Assembly: GCA_024400115.1 (NCBI GenBank)
Contig: JAKSNF010000002.1
Coordinates: 62,001 to 126,000, forward strand
DNA length: 64,000 bases
Origin: Paludibacteraceae bacterium
GTDB lineage: Bacteria; Bacteroidota; Bacteroidia; Bacteroidales; Paludibacteraceae
Direction of reading: 5' to 3'
The first letter of the stretch is position 1. Each line of letters opens with the position of its first letter. The position numbers were made by a program, and so were the translations under genes. Below are positions 11,601 through 18,487 of the stretch, one piece after another. The notes beneath the pieces are model-generated. The model searched no databases, was not told the DNA's origin, and saw only the letters and a list, made by a program, of their open reading frames with translations.

Positions 11601-12055
11601 TGATTAGCGGTAAATTTAGCATATGCTGTGGCACTTTGATTGCCAGATTCTTTATGCCACGCATCATATTGACTTGAAGGTGAAATTTGTGTCCCATCAG
11701 ATTGACACCAAGCAGTAAATGTATAACCCTGTGCAGGGGAATTCGTGAAACGCCCCGTACTATTATATGTATTCCCGATTGTACCTGATGCTGTTTTTGT
11801 AGATTCTCCATTCTTAACTGTTACAGAACCTTTAGCGGTGTACTTTGATTCATCGTTAGGAGACCACCAATCACATTGATACACTGTTCCTGTTGCAGTC
11901 CCTTTTCCAGAGTAAACACCAACTGTTACTTTTATCGTTTTATCTCCCCACGCACTATCAACCCCAATAGTCGCAAGGGATAAGCAAAGGATAAGCAACC
12001 CTTTACTATTGTTCATAACTCTTGTTAAAGATTTGACTAAATTAAACTTTCTCAT
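5618..12055 (-). CDS. Very large secreted repeat protein (2,145 residues, InlB-like and Ig/MBG-like repeats)
   Basis: An N-terminal signal segment (hydrophobic GLLILCLSLATIGVDSAWG, about 19-37) is followed by an InlB-type Listeria-Bacteroides repeat (about 153-226, with GWLFEGWFTS). Next come several bacterial Ig-like modules, a discoidin-like part (SLNRNATHIKFFRG), repeated MBG-like modules containing ASAGDIVYGAKV twice, and a C-terminal non-repetitive region with GNGDWNDEKNWTHG. The last about 20 residues (IYIYKNGNIFNVTGQKVK) match tails of three other secreted proteins here and resemble the very end of T9SS cargo. Likely a surface adhesin-like or matrix protein; no catalytic domain was recognised. 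Two modules are near-identical at DNA level, 747 bp apart, so length variation is plausible. No clear -7 box was found just upstream; it may be transcribed with the RhuM-like gene. Confidence 0.8.
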   Translation of the reverse strand: MRKFNLVKSLTRVMNNSKGLLILCLSLATIGVDSAWGDKTIKVTVGVYSGKGTATGTVYQCDWWSPNDESKYTAKGSVTVKNGESTKTASGTIGNTYNSTGRFTNSPAQGYTFTAWCQSDGTQISPSSQYDAWHKESGNQSATAYAKFTANQYTVVYDADGGIIDGDGTKTISETYDGKYSCPTPSRAGWLFEGWFTSKDGKGSQVTSSTDVKITSSQTLYAYWVSKHELTVDCNPNIKVEEYSIVDFKFAENPSFSITNVNINSINNGDGKVIEYDAINHRIIAHNAGAARITFTQEETANMKAGSQYFDIIVTKHIPTFTWSNATLYHNQTYNDFFITNSSNALSVKSSSDIDVAYFEDGSNSQKLNLKTLSKKASTTLTVTQDENYKWLGKTESKAIIPGYASNHVTFALSEANYGTFKAGEGGATIQWKNGGIQCGSDNVGSGATNWDDKYIILHFSGIPDRLTFNYSRSVSIATDIVWYADQSSDGNSWTHIDKTNTEGTWEGNSGSKDFALNPTTRYIKLCYSGNYGGLFTNIKVTELKTFSTSVNKLDFGNDNKVGVTCESQTFKFNYANVGHKVTLSTNDSRFTVSPSSITSIGGEQYGDTTITVTYNTDAVHTASGAKLTISDELNHSTQIDLVGKTTKKIQTITWNAPYNVAEPAIPIGKTITGAASASSQQGVTYKTSDPTIIEIVDDGKAFKAIAEGPATITAIQVGTEDWEADSISKTFKGTNKIIQVISWNQNFTRLLTTSSSQDLTAVVNLEDGQTGEQTYNKERSDLITYTSQNPAVVSVSGSTLTIVGVGETTLTATAPGDDLYESATVTIPVKVRVPSAGCEDVMLGNDFGSDEHEFFHYSLTEDMEKVVAIDRTTSAIPGALSFQHKGKKWAASYSGTIVVYESTNNGQSWNYLGEITPTVDKYNTQTYSLNRNATHIKFFRGKSAKGYHYIKNVEISPAQFIESNANNNAIDFGNVTVNSVEERTVTLSYANVKDNLTITKSSSNITLSCGDIIDLDCGATGTTEIKITFAPEAVGDFSDDIQFLDKKSNKIYTLHITAKIEKSSQHITWEPTQTEYRTIDQIELNATASSLNAVKYYVYEGNDVADFTDGVLTIKKDGKVTIRAYSPADALWAAAADVDKIFTIRKTNLHFDPLPTAATITYPQVLSESALTNGVVKDEDGKVVAGTIAWTNSTAKLNADENQSQGIIFTPETNTAWYNDLASTINVTVLKATPDATASAGDIVYGAKVKSSVLTNTGTTEGTWAWKNDEQNEKVLAVGTHEGLKVHFTPKDQTNYNEKDGTVSLTVTAATPTLTWTAKAETATVLETKTFTASSTNTDNTAAITYSIISGGDCATINETTGEVTMLKAGTITVQTSQAATTNFAAPSSITTTCTISKAPTTITTNPTVGDVVYGTALNKIELVGGVAQNTVNNQSVEGTFAITSGDISTAGEHSITVTFTPANTDMYAPCTKDISVTVQKATPNATASAGDIVYGAKVESSVLTNTGTTEGTWAWTDDKKEQELEVGTHEGLKVHFTPTDQTNYNEIDGTVSLTVNKAAATLTWTTAPTSADVKDQLTYIATSNHSESAITYAITEGNDCATIDANTGVLTITKAGTITVQASQVATAHYEADNLSITTTLTGEFETVFIGNGDWNDEKNWTHGLPTSSNPDVVISGNMTIDESISVGSLTIEANGSVTIVVKGELTVNGESEERDAYGDLFVHNGGNVTIGSEASVTVHDFVIESSIGTQDGTSQSGQVDNGDNVIYTNGAYIDINMDPRGNVDPAQWYGFTVPFQVDAKNGVSRKEGDIFRPCTYGVDYMIAEYDMNQRLSTGKGWKFISDYTLQAGHFYYLTIDGTYNTYRFKAKNDKITIEHQTTLKTNGTGANANWNAVGNTTLTYATISGNDLPNYVQTYINGQSCYQVVYTQEAQFVVGCPFFFQAKENTTMVLSKPTGTASAHYAPRQTDRPICVRIAEEGKRFSDQMYITASEDAQGQYQMGRDLAKAGVGTKSAQLWINAYNQQLCVNDAPLVANQAFYDMSLFIPKAGNYEISLPTTPTNGTLYLTQDGYPIWNLNDAPYVLESGKGTISEYGLMFEATQAAAPTDVQTISGNDNAQKILKEQSIYIYKNGNIFNVTGQKVK
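7385..8360. repeat. 747-bp spaced internal direct repeat of the large secreted protein gene
   Basis: Segments around 7385-7610 and 8132-8357 are nearly the same (for example CGTTGTAGTTCGTTTGG begins at 7414 and at 8161). The spacing is 747 bp, or 249 codons, so recombination between them would keep the frame. Confidence 0.8.
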
Positions 12056-12080
12056 ATCTTTTGGTATTTATGTTCGTTAG

Positions 12081-12980
12081 TTATTTCAACTTTTCCAATA
12101 AATCTTGTGATGCAATATCATTCATTTTAGTGAATGCAAACCACTTCTTACCCAAATCTTTCAAAGACGCACCGATATGGAACACTGTTTCGTCTATCAA
12201 AAGGAAACGATCATGTGCCTTGTTAAATGGTTGTATATCAATCGGTGTATATTGAGCATTATGTTTCTCTATGTCCAGTTTCATCTGTTTATCAATCTTG
12301 GCTGTATAGATTGTAGCTGTTACTTCGTTTTTCCTCTTATCCAACATAGTCAACACACTCTCGTCCACATAATTATCTATCAGCACCACCTTCCGCTTTG
12401 CCCCCTCAATCAACCCAACAACAAATTTGTACGCATCAAATATCTGCCCATCAAAGAAGATACCCTCACGCGGAGGCAGAGAGGCATGAACGAACGAACT
12501 AACTTGCTCACTTAATTCAGCTATCTGTCTATCGTGCTCTGATAAACGTAAATCTATTCGTTGCTCTAAATTTAGAAACCGCTGATTAACAGCATATCCT
12601 TTCAATATATATTCTCTAAGTATCTGCGTTGCCCACTTACGAAATATTGTGGCATTTTTACTATTCACTCGATAGCCTACAGAAAGTATAACATCCAAAT
12701 TATATACAACAGTTTGGTAGGTTCTTAAACCATCTTGACCCATATATTCCAAAATGGAATACGTGCCCTGTTCGTCCAATTCTCCACAAGCATAGATATT
12801 TTTTATATGTTTAGATATCGCCGGCTGTTGCACACCAAACAAATCTGCAATCTGAGCTTGACTTAACCATAAAGTATCGTCTTTTATTTGTACATTTAAT
12901 TGCGTCTTTCCATCTTCCGTTGTATATACAACTACAGAAGAGTCGCTCGCCACTGTTACTATTTCGTTCTCTTTTGCCAT
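12081..12980 (-). CDS. RhuM-like protein with DNA-binding N-terminus and PLD-like C-terminus
   Basis: The protein has 299 residues. The N-terminal half matches the virulence RhuM / Fic-DOC-associated family: LWLSQAQIADLFGVQQPAISKHIKNIY is a winged helix-type segment (about 37-63), followed by the family block GYRVNSKNATIFRKWAT. A short coiled coil (about 140-165) leads to a C-terminal domain with VVLIDNYVDESVL and HDRFLLIDETVFHIGASL, which looks like a degenerate phospholipase D fold (HDR rather than HKD). The role of this family is not settled; members occur in Salmonella islands and in many Bacteroidota. It is set between the two giant secreted protein genes and ends 26 bp before the start of the first, so they may be co-transcribed. 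A weak -7 box (CAAAATTA on the plus strand) is at 13083-13090. Confidence 0.8.
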   Translation of the reverse strand: MAKENEIVTVASDSSVVVYTTEDGKTQLNVQIKDDTLWLSQAQIADLFGVQQPAISKHIKNIYACGELDEQGTYSILEYMGQDGLRTYQTVVYNLDVILSVGYRVNSKNATIFRKWATQILREYILKGYAVNQRFLNLEQRIDLRLSEHDRQIAELSEQVSSFVHASLPPREGIFFDGQIFDAYKFVVGLIEGAKRKVVLIDNYVDESVLTMLDKRKNEVTATIYTAKIDKQMKLDIEKHNAQYTPIDIQPFNKAHDRFLLIDETVFHIGASLKDLGKKWFAFTKMNDIASQDLLEKLK

Positions 12981-13082
12981 ATCTAATCAAGTATTGTTCT
13001 GATTCTATTTAATTTACTTATTTTACCTTGTTTCTTCTCGTGCATATACGTGTAAACACATGAGCGCAGAGGCGGGAGAGTG

Positions 13083-13090
13083 CAAAATTA
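13083..13090 (-). promoter_or_regulatory. Possible -7 box of the RhuM-like gene
   Basis: TAATTTTG on the minus strand, just beyond the stop of the 13099 gene. No good TTTG lies at the usual distance, so this is tentative. The following leader is about 100 nt. Confidence 0.4.
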
Positions 13091-13098
13091 CAGAACAT

Positions 13099-16000
13099 TT
13101 ACCTTATTTTTTGACCGGTTATGCTATATATGCCGTCTTCGCGGAGGATGACAATCTGATTATTGATTATCACTTTCTTTGCATTCGATGTAGCGGCATT
13201 ATTCTGTAACTCAGTCGGCGAAGACATCTTCTTAACCTCTACCGTCTTCTCAATCGTCGCCGCCTCATATACATCTGTAGCCGCTTGCGAAGCCTGGATG
13301 GTGAAGGTTCCTGTCGTCAAGATAGTTACTAATCCAGGAACATCAATGTCTAAACTAACTACATCCGAGTCTTGGACAATCGTGTAAATAATATCACCCT
13401 CACGATTCGAACTTGCCTCAAAGAAAGCTGTCTCGGTCTCTACATAAATCGTATCCGGAGCCGTTGCCCATGTTAGTTCAGTCGGTTGCAGAACAACAAT
13501 CACACTAATGCTAATCGTCGTTGTAGCTGTTGCGTACATGTACGTATTATTCGGAGTGAAGGTAACTGTCAGGTCGTGAGTGCCGACGGTTGAGAGGTCA
13601 CCATCGGTGATAGCAAACGTACCTTCTACCGGCTTGTTCGTAATCGTATTCTGAGCGGCACCACCTTCCAAAACGAGGTCAGCAAGGGTTGTACCCATTA
13701 CTACTTCTGCCGTTGTGGTCGGGGCAGTAGTAATCTCCGTAGGAGTGATAACTACGTTCCAAACTTTACTTACCGGCTCTATCGAGACATAAACGGGATC
13801 GTCGGCTACTGTAGCATTGATAGTTACTTGTCCTGCCTTAGCAAAAGTCAAGGTAGTGTCCACTAATTGACCACAGCCTTCGGTAGAGGTCTCTGCGAGA
13901 GCAAAAGCCACTTCTCCGGCTGGGGCGTTATTGTCATCAACGACTTTAGCATTGAGTACCACCGTGTCTATCGTATAAACCGTATTCTCTTCTGCTGCTT
14001 CCCAAACAAGGGTGCGATTGAGTAGAGAAACCGTCACTTGTATCGTCGTTGTAGCTGTTGCGTACATGTCCGTATTATTCGGAGTAAAGGTAACGGTCAG
14101 GTCGTGAGTGCCAACCGTTGAGAGGTCACCATCGGTGATAGCAAACGTACCTTCTACCGGCTTGTTCGTAATCGTATTCTGAGCGGCACCACCTTCCAAA
14201 ACGAGGTCTTCGATGGTTGTACCCATTACTACTTCTGCTGTTGTGGTCGGGGCAGTCGTTATCTCGGTAGGCGTGATAACTACGTTCCAAACCTTACTTA
14301 TCGGCTCAATGGATACATAGACGGGATCGTCTGCTACGGTAGCATTGATGGTTACTTGTCCTGCCTTAGCAAAAGTCAAGGTAGTGTCCACTAATTGACC
14401 GCAACCCTCAGTAGAGGTTGGAGCGATAGCAAAAGCCACTTCTCCGGCTGGGGCGTTATTGTCGTCAACGACTTTAGCACTCAGCAGTACCGTATCTATC
14501 GTATAAACCGTATTCTCTGCTGCGGCCTCCCAAATAAGGGTGCGGTTAAGAGGAACGATCTCCGAAACCACTTTAAGGGTGATTGTGGTAGAGGAAGGAG
14601 TATAGATATTGGTATTGCTTGGTGTAAAGGTAATCGTGAGTTGATTCTCTCCAAGGGTAGATAAGTCGCCTTCGGTGATAGCAAACGAACCCACTACTTC
14701 CCCTTGGTTGACCGTGTTTTGTGCCTTACCGCCTTCGAGAATAAGCTCCTCAAGGGTAGTTCCTAAAACGACGCTGTCCGGTAATGCGGGAGCAGTAACA
14801 ATCTGAGTAGGAACGATGTTTATCGTAAACGTTTTGGTCATAGAGGCGGCTTTATATAAGTCGTTGCCCTCTTGGGTTGCCGTAATATCAACCGTTCCGG
14901 CACTATAGAACGCTAATTGGTTATCATTCACCACTTGGGCGAGTTCTGTATTGCCGCTGGTATAAGTGATGGGCAGTTCGCTCGTTGCGGTAGCGGTAAG
15001 AGTGGGATTTTCAATGGCATAATACGTGGTGGCATCATTCCACAGAATCTCTTGTCCACGCTTGGTAACAGAACCCGAAACGGCAATGGTTAGCGGAGCC
15101 TCCACACCATTAGAGATGGTTATCGTTTCGGCTATTTGGTCAATCACCGCTGTGGAGTTCAGCGTGACGGTTATTTGAACCGTTCCGTGTTGTTCACAAT
15201 CGGCTTCAATCGCGTTTTGCGAGAAAGAAAGAATATTACTATTCGAACTCGTTATTTCGATAGGACCTTGTACGTCAGAATAGCTAATGTTAAACGTCTT
15301 CGTTTGAGAAACGCCCACTTGTGCGTCAAACTGAAGAGCATCGGTTGAGGACTCTAAGTACTTAGCCAACGTAACCACACAATCCTTGAAATACATGTAC
15401 CCCATACCATCTTCGGCGCGAACACGCATCTTGGTGGCTTTGCGATTGAGGCTAATGTTTCCCGTGTTGGTATAGTTGCCGTTCTTCGTGGGCGTGCCGA
15501 GGTTCTTCACCTCCTGCCAACCGCCATTCACATATTGATCAATACGGAGGGTGCCGTTATAATATTCAATAATAACATTATGCGATTTTCCTTTGTAGTC
15601 AAAATTGACATAGCGAGGTTCTTGACCACCGAAGTCTATTTCCTTTGTTTTGGTTTGGTGACTGGCGGCGTTCCAACCGAGATCGAACTCGTATTCAGCG
15701 GAAGGGCCATAAATAAACGTTTCGCAAGAAGCGTTGGCATCACGAATAATGATTTTACGGGTCATCGAAACGCCCACAAACTCGTCTGTCTCAACGGCGG
15801 TAGCGGTTACATAGGCAGTACCGGCAGCTTTGATGGTTAGCACATTGCCTTCGAGGCTAACGCAGTTATCCTTCACATCCGAAAGGGAATAGGTCAATTC
15901 GGTTTGCGCTTGAGCCGTCAGTTCTTGAACGAAAGGAGTTCCCTCGAACTTGAAAGAGAGTTTATCCGTCCAATCCAGTATTTGTTTTTGCTTACTGGTT

Positions 16001-16962
16001 ACTGTAATCTCCTGTGCAGCAGTTGTTTGATAGAACTCTGCATTCTCGGCTTGGATAGCCGTAATCGTAGCCGAACCAACAGCTATCGCTACGGGCACGC
16101 CCTCTACGATGTCAATGATAGACGAGTCGCTGGAAGTGAACGTAATAGCACGTGTAGGATCGGAGCACGTCAGTGCCTCTGCCGATAGGGTTTCGTACAA
16201 GTTCATGATGTTCGTTCCCTCTTTCCAAGACATAGTAGCGGTATATTTAGACTCTCCCACCAAAGGAATGTTGATAGTGGTCATCCCGTTGCTTCCGGTA
16301 ATCTTTAAGGTTGCCGAATGTTTGCCGGGAACAGAAGGGTTATAGTGAACCGTTATGGTCTTAACTTCCTCTGTGGTGATAGAGTTATATCCGGTTACAT
16401 CGCCGGTAAGAGAAAATGCGCCATTATTATTCTCCAAACTAATGGACACCTCTCCGGCATGAACCGTGGTCAATTTTACTTCTTTTGTGTTATCTATACC
16501 TTGAACTGTACTTCCAAAATCAAGCGAAGACTGATTCGCCGTCATACGAGCAAAGATAGCATAGTAAGTATAAGAATTACCACCCGTGATAGAAGAAGCC
16601 GAGATTGTAGCATTTAAACTCTTGCTCCAAGGGTTAGAGGAAGCACCTTCACCTGTGTTTGCATTTTGATCCGTACTCCATCCCTTAAAAACATAGTTAG
16701 CATTTGCCTTGTGGCAAAAGTACCACGTAAACGAACCACTCGTTTTAAAGCCATCTTTACCTTGAACTGCGTCATCCGATGTCTTAGTACAAGAAGACTC
16801 ACCGCAGTCATTAGAAGACCCTACATAAACATAACCACCTGTAGTGGGTGACGAATTAACATATACCGTTGTTCTATATGCGCCCCACATATTTCCTGCT
16901 AACGCAAGGAATAAACATAAAACTAAACCTTTTAAGGATTGAATAAAGTTAATTTTTTTCAT
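13099..16962 (-). CDS. Large secreted Ig/MBG-like repeat protein (1,287 residues)
   Basis: A signal peptide is evident (about 8-27, LKGLVLCLFLALAGNMWGAY). The rest is beta-rich: ASPM/choice-of-anchor-like parts containing SLDFGSTVQG, Ig-like modules, a discoidin-like section (about 425-530), and two near-identical 176-residue modules plus a third diverged copy (TEITTAPTTTAEVVMGTT repeated). The extreme C-terminus (IVILREDGIYSITGQKIR) again matches the tail shared with the proteins at 5618, 45935 and 52252. Architecture parallels the 2,145-residue neighbour, suggesting paralogy and a common surface role. A good promoter is present at 17037-17068. No enzyme domain was seen. Confidence 0.8.
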   Translation of the reverse strand: MKKINFIQSLKGLVLCLFLALAGNMWGAYRTTVYVNSSPTTGGYVYVGSSNDCGESSCTKTSDDAVQGKDGFKTSGSFTWYFCHKANANYVFKGWSTDQNANTGEGASSNPWSKSLNATISASSITGGNSYTYYAIFARMTANQSSLDFGSTVQGIDNTKEVKLTTVHAGEVSISLENNNGAFSLTGDVTGYNSITTEEVKTITVHYNPSVPGKHSATLKITGSNGMTTINIPLVGESKYTATMSWKEGTNIMNLYETLSAEALTCSDPTRAITFTSSDSSIIDIVEGVPVAIAVGSATITAIQAENAEFYQTTAAQEITVTSKQKQILDWTDKLSFKFEGTPFVQELTAQAQTELTYSLSDVKDNCVSLEGNVLTIKAAGTAYVTATAVETDEFVGVSMTRKIIIRDANASCETFIYGPSAEYEFDLGWNAASHQTKTKEIDFGGQEPRYVNFDYKGKSHNVIIEYYNGTLRIDQYVNGGWQEVKNLGTPTKNGNYTNTGNISLNRKATKMRVRAEDGMGYMYFKDCVVTLAKYLESSTDALQFDAQVGVSQTKTFNISYSDVQGPIEITSSNSNILSFSQNAIEADCEQHGTVQITVTLNSTAVIDQIAETITISNGVEAPLTIAVSGSVTKRGQEILWNDATTYYAIENPTLTATATSELPITYTSGNTELAQVVNDNQLAFYSAGTVDITATQEGNDLYKAASMTKTFTINIVPTQIVTAPALPDSVVLGTTLEELILEGGKAQNTVNQGEVVGSFAITEGDLSTLGENQLTITFTPSNTNIYTPSSTTITLKVVSEIVPLNRTLIWEAAAENTVYTIDTVLLSAKVVDDNNAPAGEVAFAIAPTSTEGCGQLVDTTLTFAKAGQVTINATVADDPVYVSIEPISKVWNVVITPTEITTAPTTTAEVVMGTTIEDLVLEGGAAQNTITNKPVEGTFAITDGDLSTVGTHDLTVTFTPNNTDMYATATTTIQVTVSLLNRTLVWEAAEENTVYTIDTVVLNAKVVDDNNAPAGEVAFALAETSTEGCGQLVDTTLTFAKAGQVTINATVADDPVYVSIEPVSKVWNVVITPTEITTAPTTTAEVVMGTTLADLVLEGGAAQNTITNKPVEGTFAITDGDLSTVGTHDLTVTFTPNNTYMYATATTTISISVIVVLQPTELTWATAPDTIYVETETAFFEASSNREGDIIYTIVQDSDVVSLDIDVPGLVTILTTGTFTIQASQAATDVYEAATIEKTVEVKKMSSPTELQNNAATSNAKKVIINNQIVILREDGIYSITGQKIR
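13500..14590. repeat. 528-bp tandem direct repeat within the 1,287-residue protein gene
   Basis: Two adjacent units are almost identical (TGCGTACATG at 13531 and again at 14059); a diverged third begins near 14590. The period of 528 bp equals 176 codons, so unit gain or loss preserves the frame. Confidence 0.85.
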
Positions 16963-17036
16963 ATTCTTTACATTTTAATAGTTAATATCTTACACATAAG
17001 CGTGCTAATACGCACGCGCCCATACTTTGGACGGTG

Positions 17037-17068
17037 CAAAATTACAGAAAATATATCAAACCAACAAA
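17037..17068 (-). promoter_or_regulatory. Promoter of the 1,287-residue protein gene
   Basis: TTTG (17065-17068) and TAATTTTG (17037-17044) on the minus strand with 20 bp between; the leader is about 70 nt. Confidence 0.8.
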
Positions 17069-17107
17069 TATTTAGGTCATTTTCCCAATGTAAGAAAGTA
17101 AAATATT

Positions 17108-17138
17108 AAAAAAACGAACGTATCAAAAGTTACGTTCG
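17108..17138 (-). terminator. Intrinsic terminator after the glycosyltransferase gene
   Basis: CGAACGTA (17115-17122) pairs with TACGTTCG (17131-17138). On the minus strand the hairpin is followed by a T run. The gene-free stretch 16963-17281 otherwise holds only the promoter above and the 11-bp repeat array. Confidence 0.75.
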
Positions 17139-17218
17139 CAAATATTCTTATATAAATCTTAAAGATTAGATAATCTAAGCAAATTCCACTCAGTACAGTA
17201 CAAATACATTACTGCCAA

Positions 17219-17339
17219 AGGTGTTGGATAGGTGCTGTATAGGTGCTGTGACCTACTCGTGACCGTCTTATGACAGTCGGTTCACTGTCTCGCGACCGTC
17301 GGGTGACTGTCGGGTGACTGTCGGGTGACCGTCGGGGAA
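17219..17339. repeat. 11-bp tandem repeat array (11 units)
   Basis: Units stay in phase for 121 bp, changing gradually from AGGTGTTGGAT through CCGTCTTATGA to CTGTCGGGTGA. The right-hand units are the most alike. The array spans the 3' end of the glycosyltransferase gene and supplies its last residues and stop codon. Confidence 0.8.
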
Positions 17340-18367
17340 AGAGGCTTGGAAGCAAGGTATTCTTGCTCGGGTTGACCGGGGGTGGGAATGAGTTCGGCTT
17401 TGTCTAAAACGCCCAAGGCATCAAGATCCATGATGGTTGAATAACCGCTGCGGGCAATAATCTTTTCGGCATGGGTCAAGTAATATGCCAACTCGCTGTC
17501 GCTTAGTTGCTTATCTAACTTACCATTAACCAACAGCACGTCCTCTTCGTGCCCCCTATAGCGCTCCAAGATAGCCTGCTCAAAGAGGGTGCGATGGGGT
17601 TCGAGGCCGGAGAAGAGGGCGACGGTTTTTTTTGAGTTTAGAGTGGAGAGTTTAGAGTTTAGAGGTGCGTCCGCGCACTCCGATAAAGTGCCTAACGGCG
17701 GTAGTTTAGAGTTGAGAGTTGTGAAGCGGGAGAGGGGACCGACGTATTTTAAGTTTAGAGTGGAGAGTTTAGAGTTTAGAGGTGCGTCCGCGCACTCCGA
17801 TAAAGTGCCTAACGGCGGTAGTTTAGAGTTTAGAGTGGAGAGGTTGCCACTGAGGCGGTGGTCGGGGGTGTCGGGAATCCAAACCTCCGTATAGTGCTTA
17901 TACACCCAAGCGTGCAAACGTGCCGCCAGTGGTTCGAGCCAACGATAAGGACGAGGGAAGAGGATGTGGAGTTGGTGCGTCAAATAGACGCACCTATAGT
18001 TTAGAGTGGAGAGTGTAGAGTTTAGAGGTAACCATAGTCCGAAGCGGTTATCTGATATGATTTCATCGAAACTTTCTTGCGCTTGGATACGCTTGAGTAA
18101 GCGGTGGTCACGAAGAGAAAAACGGATGAGTTTAGGGATAGCCACCAACATAGCAAAGACTTGTCGTTTACCACTCGAATAACGTAAGTTCAAGGGGGCT
18201 AATTCAATCGAGCGCAGATGAGGATACCGTTGCCTTAGGTATTGCAAAGAAAGACCATCACCCCCTAACACAACCTCATGGCCTTGAGCCAAGAAGCGGT
18301 CGATAAGAGGAACACAGCGAGTGGCGTGTCCTAATCCCCAATTAAGCGGTGCAATGAAGATTTTCAT
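17282..18367 (-). CDS. MurG/GT28-like glycosyltransferase carrying in-frame repeat insertions
   Basis: The protein has 361 residues starting at ATG 18367 (MKIFIAPLNWGLGHA). The N-terminus LNWGLGHATRCVPLIDRF and the C-terminal block VALFSGLEPHRTLFEQ, then IIARSGYSTIMDL, fit the GT-B fold of the MurG/MGDG-synthase group, which moves a sugar from a nucleotide donor to a membrane acceptor. The middle is interrupted by repeat-coded peptides: LNSTLSTLN near residue 125 and two copies of LNSKLPPLGTLSECADAP linked to LNSKLSTLN near residues 180-245. All keep the frame, so the gene probably still works. The last residues (PTVTRQSPDSHPTVARQ) come from an 11-bp array. Promoter at 18392-18423, terminator at 17108-17138, so it is a single-gene unit. 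Substrate unknown. Confidence 0.75.
   Translation of the reverse strand: MKIFIAPLNWGLGHATRCVPLIDRFLAQGHEVVLGGDGLSLQYLRQRYPHLRSIELAPLNLRYSSGKRQVFAMLVAIPKLIRFSLRDHRLLKRIQAQESFDEIISDNRFGLWLPLNSTLSTLNYRCVYLTHQLHILFPRPYRWLEPLAARLHAWVYKHYTEVWIPDTPDHRLSGNLSTLNSKLPPLGTLSECADAPLNSKLSTLNLKYVGPLSRFTTLNSKLPPLGTLSECADAPLNSKLSTLNSKKTVALFSGLEPHRTLFEQAILERYRGHEEDVLLVNGKLDKQLSDSELAYYLTHAEKIIARSGYSTIMDLDALGVLDKAELIPTPGQPEQEYLASKPLSPTVTRQSPDSHPTVARQ
17635..17843. repeat. Duplicated heptamer/hairpin repeat inside the glycosyltransferase gene
   Basis: A 79-bp block occurs identically at 17635-17713 and 17752-17830, offset by 117 bp (39 codons). Each contains GTTTAGA/GTGGAGA heptamers and a GTGCG/CGCAC hairpin. 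Confidence 0.92.
17974..18027. repeat. Hairpin-headed heptamer element inside the glycosyltransferase gene
   Basis: GGTGCGTC (17974-17981) pairs with GACGCACC (17987-17994). CTATA follows, then four heptamers (17999-18027). Confidence 0.85.
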
Positions 18368-18391
18368 GCGATAAGTTAACAATTTCGGGTA

Positions 18392-18423
18392 CAAAGATAC
18401 ATCTTTTTTTTGAAATTACCAAA
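18392..18423 (-). promoter_or_regulatory. Promoter of the glycosyltransferase gene
   Basis: TTTG (18420-18423) and TATCTTTG (18392-18399) on the minus strand, 20 bp apart; divergent from the promoter at 18428. Confidence 0.8.
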
Positions 18424-18427
18424 TTTA

Positions 18428-18459
18428 TTTGCATATGTCACAAAAAAAGCGTAACTTTG
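18428..18459 (+). promoter_or_regulatory. Promoter of the membrane AraC regulator
   Basis: TTTG (18428-18431) and TAACTTTG (18452-18459), 20 bp apart; the two divergent -33 boxes are only 4 bp apart. Confidence 0.82.
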
Positions 18460-18487
18460 CACTCCATTTTAGAAAGAAAAGTCGATT

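Noticed and set aside
17635..17843. CRISPR-like look of spaced repeats in the glycosyltransferase gene
   Set aside because: Only two copies, with heptamer substructure, and no cas genes; it is a coding duplication.
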